64,000 nt of DNA from Prunella strophiata. Its lineage: Eukaryota; Chordata; Aves; Passeriformes; Prunellidae. Positions 1 to 12,576 of the stretch are shown one piece after another. Location: NCBI GenBank assembly GCA_036583965.1, contig JAZBQD010000015.1:19348310-19412309 (forward strand). The letters run 5' to 3'. The position numbers were made by a program, and so were the translations under genes. Under the pieces are notes generated by a model. The model was not told the origin of the DNA. It saw only the letters and a list, made by a program, of their open reading frames with translations, and searched no databases. The number at the start of each line of letters is the position of its first letter. Position 1 is the stretch's first letter.

Positions 1-1066
1 TAAATATTATATTTTACCTCTAGTCTTTTCAGCAGTTAAGCCCTAAATTTCAATTACCTAAAGACTAATTGATCTCTTATCTTTTCATACATAAATGTCT
101 ACATGTTTACAATGGCTATTGAGCTTGTAGAATAATAGAAAATGAATTGTGGAGACAAAACATTAACAAAAATAACATTTTATAAATTAAGATTTTAAAA
201 TATTGCTTTTAATTTCAAATACATGATGTTTCTAGTTGTAATCTTTTTTCTTTCTATTTGATAGGCTAGTTGGTTTCTCACAGGTATGTGAGAAGCAGGA
301 GAAAATTCACTTCAATGATCAAACAATGAAAACGAAGTAAATTTTAAAATGGTATTGTTCTTCCAGGCACTGAATATGGGCTGCCCAAGTATTTTTCAGC
401 ATATCAGTTGAAGACAAAAAAAAAAGCACATATAGAAGTATTTTATCTTAAGAAAAACCATTGATAAAATGAATAATGGGACAAAAAAAGCTGCTTTAAG
501 AAATCAGGGGATAAACTGCTTATGTGCCACTACTCCAGTATATTAAAACTAGATACAAATCATCCACCATTTGGCTAAGGAGTTTCAGCTAAGTCTCTGG
601 AGTTTTGTACTTTCAGGATCTTGCTAGGGTAAAGCCAGGGAACTCCTGTGTTGTCTGTTTTCAGTGATTTTCACATGACAATGAGTGAGAAGACAGGGAT
701 TATCAGAAAATATCAAGAGACCACTATATCATCAATTTGGACCAAAAAAAAAGTCATTTATATGTACTTAAAATATTAGCCATAGGCTAAAGGAAAAACT
801 TTTTGATAGCTTGAATACATTGATCCAAGAATTTTCATTAATTGGTTCCTAGGAATCACAGCAGTTTTTTTTTGCTTGTCTGCCCTTTCTCCAAACTTCT
901 CATGGCTGCAGAATCTGAGGGTTTGCAGTATGTTTACAAAATTAATAACCCCATATCTCCTGGATATTATGTCAAGGAAAGACCATATGAGGTGCAGTAT
1001 CTGTGAATGTCAATCAGCTGCCCTTGTTTATTCTATGTCCAATTGCATGGTATGGGGAGTGGCTGC

Positions 1067-1087
1067 TTTTTTTTTTTTTTTTTTTTT
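1067..1087. repeat. T21 homopolymer
   Basis: Twenty-one consecutive T in the plus strand within an AT-rich intron. It encodes a spurious phenylalanine run in one open frame that should not be called as a gene. Confidence 0.96.
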
Positions 1088-2458
1088 CATGGTTTATAGC
1101 CAGATCAATGGCTGGATGAAAGTAATTTCAATTTAATATAATTGAGTTTTAGATTAGATTTAGATTTAATCCCATATAATTAGAATAATTAGAATAATGC
1201 TGGAGTATGACAGGTAGATCTTTACACTCTCCTTGACAATCCATATCCTCAAAACTGAAGCCAGTCTCTCCAGTTAGCCAGTATTTTAAATAAGAGTTTT
1301 TGATAAAACTACTTCATTGCAGACACCATGAATACATAAATAGGGGTTTAAAATTGCAGTGCACTCCATTTTTTTTCTTAAATATGACTGTATTAATTCA
1401 TAGCAATCAAATAAAAACAAAATTTTCTTGCTATTAGGAAAAAATTCCTGCTTTACCTGTTCCCATAGCATAGACAAAAATCAGACATTGACTTAAAAAT
1501 GGACAGAGAAGTATGAAACATATAATTGTAAAGAGGGAGAGGAACATTGACTTGTTCTTTTCTCCAGATTTCCTTCTCTTTTGGCCTAGCTCTTTAAACA
1601 GTAAAGGCTGTTATCAAATAACTACTCCCAGAGACACTCCAAAACTTCTCAGATTTTAGTGATATTATGCTCATTGTGATACATTATAAGCATAACAAGA
1701 TTTAGGAAGAACAATAATACTTTGGTTCTTAGCATGGCAAACACTCAAAACCAATTTGAAGGCATTTGGTTAGTCCTTTTTAAAGTCAATGTTGGCAGTA
1801 ACATGCTAAAAACTGAGTACCATCTTAGGGTACTCAGGTTATTGAATGAATGAAATTGAGGACTCTAAATCGCCATAGAATCACTTCTAGTGACAGAAAA
1901 GGTCAGCCATTAGAATTATGGTGCAGTTAAGTTGAGAAAAAACCTTCAGTTGTACCTAAGCTCCTCTGTACTATTCAGTTTTCCTCCCACATCTAATGAA
2001 TAAAAAATTTTTCAAGTTAAGAATTATGCTTAAAAAAACCCAAAGTCAAATTAATGGAGGGCTAAAAAGAAAATGAGGTACTTAAAACTATGGAGATTAG
2101 TTGTTCTGTATTTAGAGAAATATGGCATAAAGTGCACTGTAAATTTAAATATCATTAGTCCTAGGTCAATTAGAATTTTAGACTACGCTTCATAAAAATT
2201 TATTACTAAACTCTATCTATTTTTACTATATAAATTAAAATACCTTTCAGGAGTATAGGCTGTGTCATCATAATATGAATTAGGCACTCTTCTCTCCTGC
2301 CTAGTCCTCCTGAATATGGAATAAATAGCACAGATATTTCAGACATTTTAGAGGGTGCTTTTTTCATTATGTATTCTCTTACTGTAGTTATTAAGATGTG
2401 ATGAAGATAGAGCACACTTATCTTCAATTCAGCTGTATACTCTGAACATATATTTTCA

Positions 2459-2482
2459 TATATATATATATATATATATATA
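2459..2482. repeat. (TA)12 simple repeat
   Basis: A perfect TA dinucleotide run, 24 bases, flanked by further AT-rich sequence. Confidence 0.97.
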
Positions 2483-3571
2483 AAATTTAAGCTTCTGCTT
2501 TCAAATTCTGTTCAGAAATAATTAACAACTTACTAAGAACTCTTGATCAATGCACACATATTTCATAGAAGTAAAAAGTTACATTGACAGAAAACTAGTA
2601 GTTGAACAACAGAGAGTGTTCACCAAAAGTAGGATTTGGATGTTAGAAAATGTCTGCTGAGTAAAACAAAAGTCAGGAAAGAAAATGGAAGCAAAATCTA
2701 ATTTCCTTAAGTGAAACAACAGAAATGCTGCCTGAAAGAAACCTCACATCCTGCACAAAACATACACAAACCAGCTTTTATGGACCTGCAACACTAAACT
2801 CAAAAGCTAAGTGGAAAAAAAATAAATTGCACTGTGTGGTGTTCTTGCTGATTAAGCTGAGCTCTGAGGTAGGTAAGTTGAGAAAGAATTTCATACAGTG
2901 AGCTTTTCAGTATAATTTTATTTTGAGTGAACTGCTAATATTTATTTGAACACAAGGACAAGGTTAAGAATAAGAATCTAGAGAACATTACTTTGTTTTT
3001 GAGATAATTTGTGTGTCAGACAATTTAAAATGCGTTAGTGTCAAATTATGAATTAGTCCATATAACTCTGCAGGATTCTGAACTGGGGGCTATAAATAAA
3101 AGTGTAAATATAGCTCAATATGTCCAGCCATGATGCCTTGTGTACATGCAGTGTGAGCAGCTGCAGCAGTGAGAACTGATCCCAGCTGGTGCTGGAACTT
3201 TGAGCAGTCAAGGGAACTTGGGTGTGGCACTGAGCAGCAGGATGTTCTTGGGAAGACCCCTGGTCCTAAGGGCTCTGAAGTCACTGAAGATGCACAGGTG
3301 CTTATTGCCTTTCTTAGGCACATGCTGGAGAAAATATCTTGTCAATGCTGCTGTTCCTTTTGGGAGGGAAAGAGCTGGACTTCTTCAAAAAGGGGGAGCT
3401 ATCAGAAAAACAAAATTATAACCTAAGAATGACCTCAGAAATTAAGGTTTTTGATAATCTAAATGTGTCCTAGAACTAATGAACTGAAGTCTGTCATATC
3501 AGATAAACAGTGACTGACACAAACTTCAGCAGAAAAAAGATGTAAGAGAACCAAGTAGTCACTCTGTGGGG

Positions 3572-3588
3572 AAAAAAAAAAAAAAAAA
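3572..3588. repeat. A17 homopolymer
   Basis: Seventeen consecutive A in the plus strand, followed by GG and seven more A. Low-complexity intronic sequence. Confidence 0.95.
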
Positions 3589-5935
3589 GGAAAAAAATGC
3601 TACAAGAGACCACAAGAGTTAATGGGGTGGCTGTGAATGACTACAAGATAAGCAATAAAAGGAGCTATGAACAAAAAAGGCAAGTAATTTTGACTTATAT
3701 ATCTATATGATTTATTTGCCTGCAGGACACAGACACTGATGGATTCAGAGTGACATGAGATAAAAAACTCTCTGACCCAGATGAGAGACTCCTTCCTGAA
3801 TGCTGGACTGTACAGAACAATATTTGCTATTTTGATGAATAGTGGAAACTTTGTTTCATATGCATGATAAAGTGAAAGAAAAAGACAGGAAGGGATGTGG
3901 TTGCTTGATATCAACAAGACATTGATTAAGAAGGTGGAACAAAGAAGACAGAAATAACACCTTGGACTACAAACTAATGTATTTTAGAGTAAACATTGAA
4001 CTGAGGAAAAGTGTAAAGATAGAAATATTGTTTAAAAAGTAGTTGTTCATATATTTACAATAAAAATGAGGAATAGAAAATTACTTAGTGTTTTTCAATG
4101 TCTAAGAAGAAACTGGATAATGATTATGCTATAATTGCTCTTAAATTGCTGTTAGAATACAGGAAGACAAAAAGGATGAAAATCCAGGAACTACAATTGT
4201 GGCTGTGAGGTACTGAGGGAGAGTTCATATCTGGTAGGATGACTCAAGTAACCTGAGCACTAATGTTACCCACGAGGCAGCCTGGATTCAAGAGGATCAT
4301 AGAATCCAGGATCAGTTTCTAGGCCCAAAGAATCTCAAGATATTGTTCTAACAGTGAGCTAGAAATATTCCACTTCATGTCGGATTTTCATTTCTGATCC
4401 TGGGCAGAATTAGCTTTAATAGCCTTCTGTTCCATAAAGCCCTGGAAAAGATTTTCCCACTGCTTAAATCCTAGCTTTTTCATCTTTATGAAGTACTGTA
4501 ACTTTTGCCCTTTATTTTCATTGATTTTATTTTATTTTTGAGAGATTAATTTCAGAAAGAAAGATTGAGATTTACAAGTCAGAAGCTCAAAGTAAGACAA
4601 TTTGAGAATAGCTCCAACTTTCACTAATATCTGAATAGTCACAGACATAACAAGTAATCTAAAACAGGTTCAGAGAATCTCAGTGCAAATCAGAGTATAT
4701 ATCTAAGGCAAAAAAAAAAGTATATAAAAATTAATTATTGAAATAGCATACAAATTAGCACAATTCATCATGCATTTTAAGAAAACAAACAAAAAATCTC
4801 TCTCCTTAAACTTTCTACATGTGGACAGAACTATTTATATACTTCCTTTATACAAGGTTTCATGTAAAACAGCATAATTTCAAAACAAATGCTTGCCTGA
4901 GTTCTAAATGGTAAAATGTCTAATATACTATAGCTTTGGAGAATTTTTAGAAATAAATATTTCTTTTCAAGGATTTTTCAGATCCTTTTTTGTTTCTGCA
5001 TCCAAAAGTAGTTTTACATTCACTTAAAAATATGGTAACATATGATCTGAATCCAGAACAAGCATTAATGAACTTCTCAGACTCATATCCAGAGGGCAGC
5101 CATGAAATTATTATATAAAGAGTTTTTTATTTCTGGCTTTGGAAATTTTTACATGGCCCCTCTTGTAAAGCAGTACCTCTCTCAACCATTGTATCTGATC
5201 TGAAGTCACTGCTTCCTTTTTATTGGCTTACAGTTTTCAGTTTGATATCGCTGTTTCTATTTACACACAACTAAACTTTTTTTGGTTTGTAATATTTCTG
5301 AAAATATCTTAATTACAGTACTTGAGCAGCATGTCTTAAAAGCCACTGTATTTGAAGTGGCAAATTATTTCACAGAAATTGTTATGGGCTCAAGTTCTCT
5401 CTCCATATATTTCACGTGTAAATAGTTACTAAGATGTTCTACAATCACATACAGGTATTGTGAGTGTGTATAAATATTTCTAAATCACAGAATATGCAGT
5501 ACACAAATATGTACAACATAAGCATACACTTTCATTTTTCACTCTGTTTTTCAGTTAAGCAAAGTATAAGTCTTCAGAAGAAACTCTTTCTGTGTACTTT
5601 AAAGTAGATAGGCTTTTCCTTGTTATTTCAAAGAGAATAATAAATACTACAAGCACTCTGGAAAATTCCAGCAAAAATAAAGATTATAAAAGACACAGAT
5701 ATATAATATCCATATAATCTATTTTAAAACTGGCTTCTGCAAAGCTATTTGGTACCTCTTGGGATTTACCCATGGCCCTGAGTCTGTTTTAAGAAGCATA
5801 CATACCCAGAGTATTATAAAACATATTCACTGCATGTGTTTATCTCTTAAACCACAGATCCCACTCTCAGTTTGTAAATCAAACATGGCAGTGTCAGTGT
5901 GGCAGAGCTAATGGCACACCCCACATCAGTTATAC

Positions 5936-6043
5936 CTCTCAAGATCATAGTAAGCACCCTCAGAATAGGTACGGCACATCGTACGGGAGCGGAGCAATCT
6001 GATTGCATCTTCACAAAAGAGAGGATACATTGTGTGATCCTGG
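5936..6043 (-). CDS. RIMS2: Probable alternative RIMS2 linker exon (108 nt)
   Basis: Seen: on the minus strand a pyrimidine-rich tract (TTCTGTTTTGGCAG) is followed by 108 nt and a GTATAA donor. The open frame that continues from the preceding exon (AG|C serine codon) reads SQDHTMYPLFCEDAIRLLRS then RTMCRTYSEGAYYDLER, and the exon leaves in phase 2 just as it entered. No stop interrupts this frame, and the + strand frames are less convincing. The peptide is Arg/Tyr/Ser-rich, like other RIM linker segments. Known: RIM1 and RIM2 have heavily spliced exons in this part of the linker. I do not firmly recall this peptide from mammalian RIM2, so the call rests on splice sites, phase and composition. 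The donor is weaker than GTAAGT, which suits an alternative exon. It could also be a conserved exon that I do not remember. Confidence 0.72.
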
Positions 6044-8104
6044 CTGCCAAAACAGAACGGGTGAACACAATGAAAAGCAACAAAAGGATGGAACAAGGAC
6101 AAAACAACACGAAAAGCAGGCAATGTCAGCAACAGAACAAAACACTGGAACAGGAACATGACTGCAACTTTGGTGAACTTTGCAAAACTACTTTTAAAAA
6201 TTTAAGTATATTGGCTCACAACTACAAGAGCTACTAGACTGAGAAAGGTATCATCTCTCCAGTTTTATTATAACCTTTAACACAGCCACTCATATATGAT
6301 TTTATGCATGCTAAAATCACAGTATTAGCAGGTATTAGTGCTTTGCTGGTTTAAATTATTTTCTTTATATATTCTCTAAGAGATATCAGTGTGATGTAAA
6401 TAAAGCATTATCTTTGAAGACCATCAATTATAGCTTATTGGCAGTAAGAAAATATTCAAGTGAAACACAGGAAGAATTACCCAGTGTTTGTGTGCACACT
6501 ATGCTAACAAATCTAATGATGATACTAACTCAACTTCTAAGTTTTCTACCACTATACACAGACAAATAAAACCAGAAGTGGACATGTAGGTACACAGAAG
6601 TACATGCAATTACCCACACACAGTCACACAGAGGAAAACATATACCTGACATCCCTGTAATGGTGATCTGAGGACTGGGTGTACCGGGAACGAGGTAAAG
6701 TAACATAATGACTGAGGTGATGGCAGAAACAAAAAATACAGATATGAGACAATAAGATGGAGAAGGAATGATGCACAACACAAAACAGAAAACATTATAA
6801 TCATAACATTATGGTTTAAGAGCACTGGACTTATTAACAAAATAATATGATATATGGTTCTAAACATAAAATTATCTAGATGATTCACATATTTATTCTG
6901 AGAAGCCAGTGGGAGATAATGGATCAAGATAGCTAAAATTTGGGATTTTCTACAGTATTTCAGTTGGGAAGTAAAAAATGCACAAATCTCTGAAAGCAAC
7001 TCAAGAAGTCAGATTGCTGATTTCCTTGTTTTGAAGGCAGTCATAACTTTAGTATGAAAGATATCTTTGAAAGATTTACCCAATCTGTCTGAAAGGTTAC
7101 CACCATGTTGAAATCTGTCCCCACATAGCTCCAGAGCTTTCCCATCTCTAAGTGTAAGTTCTCCTAATACTGATCATATAATGATAAAAGGTGAATTTAG
7201 ATCAAAGTGTTTCATAATTTAAATAAATAATTAAGAGATATAACATCAGTACCAGAATATGCCAAAAAAACCCACATGCAATTCAAATAATAAAACTAAG
7301 TTATTTATCTTTTGTTTGTATTATGAAACAATGTCAAAATATATTTTTTTTAAATATATTTGTTACACTAATTATCAAAAATATAAGAAATTCATTTTAC
7401 TTTTAATATAAATATATGCACACAGTACAAGGAAAAGGGTTTGGAAAAGAGAGGGGTTTACCATTAGCAAGGAGTTATGGACTACAGTCTCCCTGAAGCT
7501 GGGATATTTCAAAGGGAAGTCTAATCACAACTCTCCACATTGGAATTGTAAACTGACTTCACAAGAAACCTGGAAAACCTCATCCTTCATTTTTATTTCT
7601 CATATCTTAGTTTGCTTCAGATTACTTTTTTCCCAGGAATCAAACACATTGTTACCAGTAGGTATATCACCTACCCTTATTATATTTGCCTCTTTTGCAT
7701 GAGGATAAAATGAACCCTCACTCACATGAAAATACTCCTTATATTAGGTCAATTACATACAGTACAAGATCTCTTTGTGTTCACTTTTTGTCAAATAAAT
7801 GCAGAAGAGTTTCCAGTATAAACAACTAGCTTAAATCCCTGATTATGCAATTCGAACTTTGCAGTTTGTTATAAGAATGAGGAGCTATAGACAATTCAAC
7901 AGGACTGAATTTGACATGGTACAGTTAAAATTTGAAGAAGGACTAATAATTATTAAAATAGTCATAGAGTTTACACTGCAAGCTGCAAAAAACTATGAAT
8001 GTTTTTAAAGTAATGTGTCAGCCCTGATTTTTTAAGTTTCTCTAAAGCCTTCTGATGTTTACATTCTTGTGCAGAACTTTCTCACACAGTTTTTGTAAAT
8101 AACT

Positions 8105-8311
8105 TATTGTTTTGTCTTCCTCTATGGGGGAAGAGTAACTTGACAGACTGTTGAGTTGTCCAGTGGCATTGAGGAGGTGGCACTGTCACCCTCCAATGAC
8201 TCTGGGATTTCAGAAAACTATAAATGGAGTCAGATTCAATAAACTTCCTCTTTTTACTCTCTCACACCTTGCAAAGAGCTGCTGTCTGTGTTGTGTCATT
8301 TGTTCTCCACA
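8105..8311 (+). mobile_element. LTR-like fragment with TATA box and AATAAA
   Basis: A GC-richer stretch (GGCATTGAGGAGGTGGCACT) is followed by ACTATAAATGG, then TTCAATAAACTTCC about 15 bases later, and a TTGTTCTCCACA end. A TATA box closely followed by a polyadenylation signal and a ...CA end is characteristic of compact retroviral LTRs. No coding remnants adjoin it, and target-site duplications could not be settled by eye. Confidence 0.65.
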
Positions 8312-9413
8312 ATAACAGTAATGTAAAGACCTAAGCATCAAAAGCAGTCTACCCATAACAGCCTGTCAGTCAGCATGTTGTCAAGAAACATTAAAAAAAT
8401 CACCATGTTCTTAAAATTTTCTTTGGAATATATGCACACACACAGGAAGAACAATCAAATAAAAATGTTGGAGTCTAACCCCCAGGAGCTAAATGTGAAA
8501 TGGTGGCAAACAACTGCATACCAGGTTATTCTCTCCACTACATGGATATATTCCCAAGCTACGTCCACACGAGTATGACTTTAAATTATGCAGATCCAAC
8601 ACTGGAATTAGCACCTCAAAATTCTTGCTCCAGTATTAATAAGCAATTAAGTGTTTCCAAATGGTAGATGGCATTTTAATTTTAACAATTCACTTTATCT
8701 TTCCAGTGAACTGCTGACAAGTTTTCCTAGTAGTCTTTGAAAAATATATGACATCAATAAATACAATATATTTAACCATTATCTTAAAACCAACATCTTA
8801 AACAAAACTGGGACTTCAGGCAGAACATGTGTTGCAGAACATGAATGTGCACAGAAATGCACATGTTATTTGCAAGTAGATTATTTACTGTCCATAAGAA
8901 GTAACACCCCAGACTGTTCACTTCACTTATTTGTATGTGAATGAGACACCATTGGTTCATGTTCTGCTTAGGAGTTCAGTCCTACCTTTTCATATCTCCA
9001 CCAAACTCTGTTGATTGCCTAACTTCTGGTATCAAGTTTTGTTCTAACACTTCTAGAAACTCAGAACTCCAGTGTCCTTACCAAGTTCTGTGAATTTTTC
9101 TTGGGAATTTCTGGCAGGCAGTTCTACCTTTTCCATGGTTTTTTTTTTTTATTTTCCTTTTTCATTCAGTTCAGGATTTCACAATCAGAGTATGATAGCA
9201 TTTAGATGGCATTTAGATACAACCACTTACACAATTTGATATGCAATAACTTGTAACAAGTTTACAAAAAGCTTCCCCATCACTCAGAACTTTGCTTATC
9301 TATATATAGGAGTGGGGTTAGCTTGACTTTATGTTTGACCTTACCCTCTGGAATTACTGGCTATTCATTCTTTTCCTTTTTGCTCAGAGCCCGTGTTAAC
9401 CATGCTAACTTAA

Positions 9414-9632
9414 CAGAATCATAGAATCATTATCAAAGATCATCAAACACAACCTTTGACCAAATGCCACTATGCCCACTAAACTTTATTGTAAAGTGCC
9501 ACTTCTACTCATTCTTGGATACCTCCAGAAATGGTGACTCAACCATTTCTCTGGGGAGTGTGTTCCAATGCATAGACTCTCCTCTCTTTCAGTGAAAAAA
9601 TATTTCTTAATATCCAATCTGATTCAACATGC
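9414..9632 (-). repeat. CR1 LINE 3' end fragment
   Basis: On the plus strand the segment opens with AGAATCATAGAATCAT, the reverse complement of the short tandem octamer-like tail of avian CR1 elements. It continues with recognisable, diverged CR1 3' text (TTCCAATGCATAGACTCTCC, AATATCCAATCTGATT). The element therefore lies on the minus strand and is 5'-truncated, as is usual for CR1. The upper boundary is approximate. Confidence 0.85.
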
Positions 9633-12553
9633 AGAGCAAAATGCTTAAATGCCATCTTTCTTCTGAGCATCCAGGCAATACCACACTAGTTGATTTTTTA
9701 CATTAAATATATTACTATACATTTTTATATATTTAGGTTAAAATAAATTCCTTATGCTTTTATAAATGTTAGCAACACCAAAAATGCCTATGACTTATTC
9801 TCAATGTCCAAAACTGAATTATACACCACATTTATTTGGCTAATCCCCAGTATAAACTGCTAAAAATCATAAAGTAAATGTATCATAAGGTAGTAAAAAC
9901 ATTAAGCTTTGCTTTGCCTAAGTGCAAAAGAACTCCAGTAATGTTCTAGATCTCCATCTCAACTAAATATATCATTTGAGCTGTAATAAAAATCATTACC
10001 CTAAATACACATATACATGGGAATGCTCAAAAGACAACGGAGACATGGACAAAATTCAGATACATCAGATTTTTAATATGACAAAAGAACTCCTAGGATA
10101 TCAGGAAACCTTTTTTTTAGATTTCTAGCCTTTTGACACACATTTTTTACTGCCCACATTATAGTAGTTCATGGCACTAGTATGTCAAATGATAGTATGG
10201 CAAAATGAACATAACCTGCATCCTCACAGACCTATGAAACATTACCTATTTTGTTACAGATGGAATAGACTGAAAATTGGCAGCAATTTTTTTTTTAAGT
10301 AAAATTATTCATTTTACTTAAATTAAAAGAATGGAATTATAGACATTATAGGTTTTGCAATATGATCATTATTATATGCACACACACAACCATCTCCCCT
10401 TCCACACTGTATCAGGTGAAAAGAGATTTCCACTGTTCTGACAAGAAGATTTCTGGTATATAAGTAAACAGGATAGCTTTCCTTTTTTGAAAAGTGAACA
10501 GAAAATTACTTAAAATTTTTCTGAAATTGCTCACCTATTTGTCCATTTTCTTACAAAATTCAGTGAACCATTAGGGTAAGAAAACAGAAATCAGTGATTC
10601 AGCAACTGATTAGATTGCCAAATTGGAATTACTTAGTATCCAGGCTTAACATACCAGAAGAGTCTCAGAAGCATGCCTGAAAACACTCACACACAGGGTA
10701 AACACTTGAGGCTCAAGGAATACCTTTTTGTTCTTCCTTTGTAAGGGGAGTTTAACCTGTTCTCTATTGCTTGGGATATTTTATTTAATAGTAAATAAGA
10801 GGCATTTAGGAGATAATTTATTCCTTTCAATTTCCACTCTCTGTGACCAGGTCCTAAAATGTGATTGACATTCCAGCTTCACTACTACAGTGGGCAGTAG
10901 ACTCCCAAGTGTTTTTGTGAAAAAGCTAAAGTACTGTGCATTATTACACCCTTGTGCTTTTTTGAATATCCATAAATAATTCTGAATGCAAAACAAGTCT
11001 TGGTGCTCCTTTCTGTTAGAGCCTGCATGAATGAAACTCACTTGACACAAGAGATTTCTCTCATCCTATCACTGTTTATCTATTCCCCTATTCAGCTTTC
11101 TCCAGTGTATCATCTGATTGCAATTAAAGCAATATATTGTATCATTGGCAATAGCATTATACTCTATTTTTAGTAACACACACTCCTTTACATTTTTTCA
11201 ACTGAAATAACAAATTAAATGTAGGAAAATCATAAAATTATTTAAATTGTTAAAAAATAAATATAACTTTTTACTGGCATGAATTTGCCTTAAACCAAAT
11301 ACTCCCCAATTTCTCAAGTTACAATTTTCTGAAAAACTAGCAATGTGATAAAATAGAAATTAGCTTAATTCAGCTGCAGAGTAAGAAACAGGTGGTTCTT
11401 GGGGTCAACCAGGTGGAAATTTAGGAGGGAAAGAGCCATTGAAAGTGGTAGAAAAGAGAAAGCTGCCATATGAAATTTAGGGAAAGTACTGTGGGAAGGA
11501 ATGAAGTAAAACAATGTGCTTGGGATCACATTGACTTTGGGGTTGAGCACAGAATTGTTCAGGGGAAAAGGAGCCAGGGATAATAAAGTGATGTGGATTC
11601 AGAGAAAAGCTCTATGAGCAGTTTACTCATTACTACAATGGAAGACAACTATTAAACCAGTTACTTTTTCCAGGGTCCAGTTATACCATTCTAAAAGATT
11701 ATATTCTCATCTGAATAAAGCAACACTTAATGCTCTCTGTGGTAGAATCTTTTCCATGCTGCTTCCCAAACACCTGGCAAATCACACCAACAAATGATGT
11801 GACTAAAATGTGAAGTCAAGCTCTTAACTCTTAGAAAATGTCAAATGCCATTCAAGAATAAAGCACTGGTTATGTAATTTCCACTGCTACATTTCATTGA
11901 ATACATTAATAGAATAGTTTTATTTATTAATTGGGTTTTCTAAAGAAAAAAAGAAGACTTCCTTTACTTATAAACATCGACAATTTTTCCACCAATAATG
12001 GTATGGATGCTTTTTTTTTTTACATTGAGTCTATAGACATTTCTGCTAATCTCCTGGAATAGATGAAATCCTAGAAATGTTCCATCTGAATGTAACTGAC
12101 AGTTTAAAGACTTTAGTTGTGAATCTATAGCAATCATCAGCAGAAAATTTGTGAGCTGGCATGCATTCAATCAAGATGACTTTAAATAAGAAAATCAGTA
12201 TCACATTATCACAATGCTCCCTAGACTGAATTTTAAATTGTTGCTCCAAAGTGATGGAGTTTTTTTAAAAAATTTGACTCAAAGCTTCTTCTTTACCACC
12301 TTCCTACTTCACCATCCCTGTTGGAGATAATCATCCTTCAGCAGACTTATGGAGGCACCAGGTGGGTGGTGCAGATAATTGTGCAATTAAACAGTGATTT
12401 GAAAGGAGAAAAAGAACTTAAAGACACACTGCAATTACTGAGATTCAAACTGATGCAAACATTTTATAACATAGCTATAAGCAAATATTCAGTAATGTAT
12501 TTCTTTTACTTTACTGGGTATTTGAAGAAGCAAAGCAGTGACATTACATATCC

Positions 12554-12576
12554 CATGTGGGTACATTACCCACATG
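12554..12576. repeat. Perfect 10-bp inverted repeat, 3-nt loop
   Basis: CATGTGGGTA, then CAT, then TACCCACATG. The arms are exact reverse complements within ordinary AT-rich intron. Confidence 0.95.

Larger units (their letters stand above)
1..5935 (-). other. RIMS2: RIMS2 intron, partial (3' side of the window)
   Basis: Presumed intron running off the left edge toward the remaining linker and C2B exons. It is AT-rich with a 21-base T run at 1067, a (TA)12 tract at 2459 and a 17-base A run at 3572. A GC-richer patch at about 3.12-3.39 kb has overlapping short open frames on both strands and looks like a repeat remnant. No exon recognised. Confidence 0.75.

Noticed and set aside
876..1136. 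Plus-strand frame ending in a phenylalanine run
   Set aside because: The run is a T homopolymer, and the frame has no coding features.
5899..6237. Plus-strand open frame of 112 codons
   Set aside because: It is the antisense shadow of the probable exon at 5936-6043; it has no splice support and no recognisable domain.
10659..10680. Possible 22-nt minus-strand exon between TTTTCAG and GTATGT
   Set aside because: The length is not a multiple of three, the phase does not fit its neighbours and the peptide is not RIM-like.
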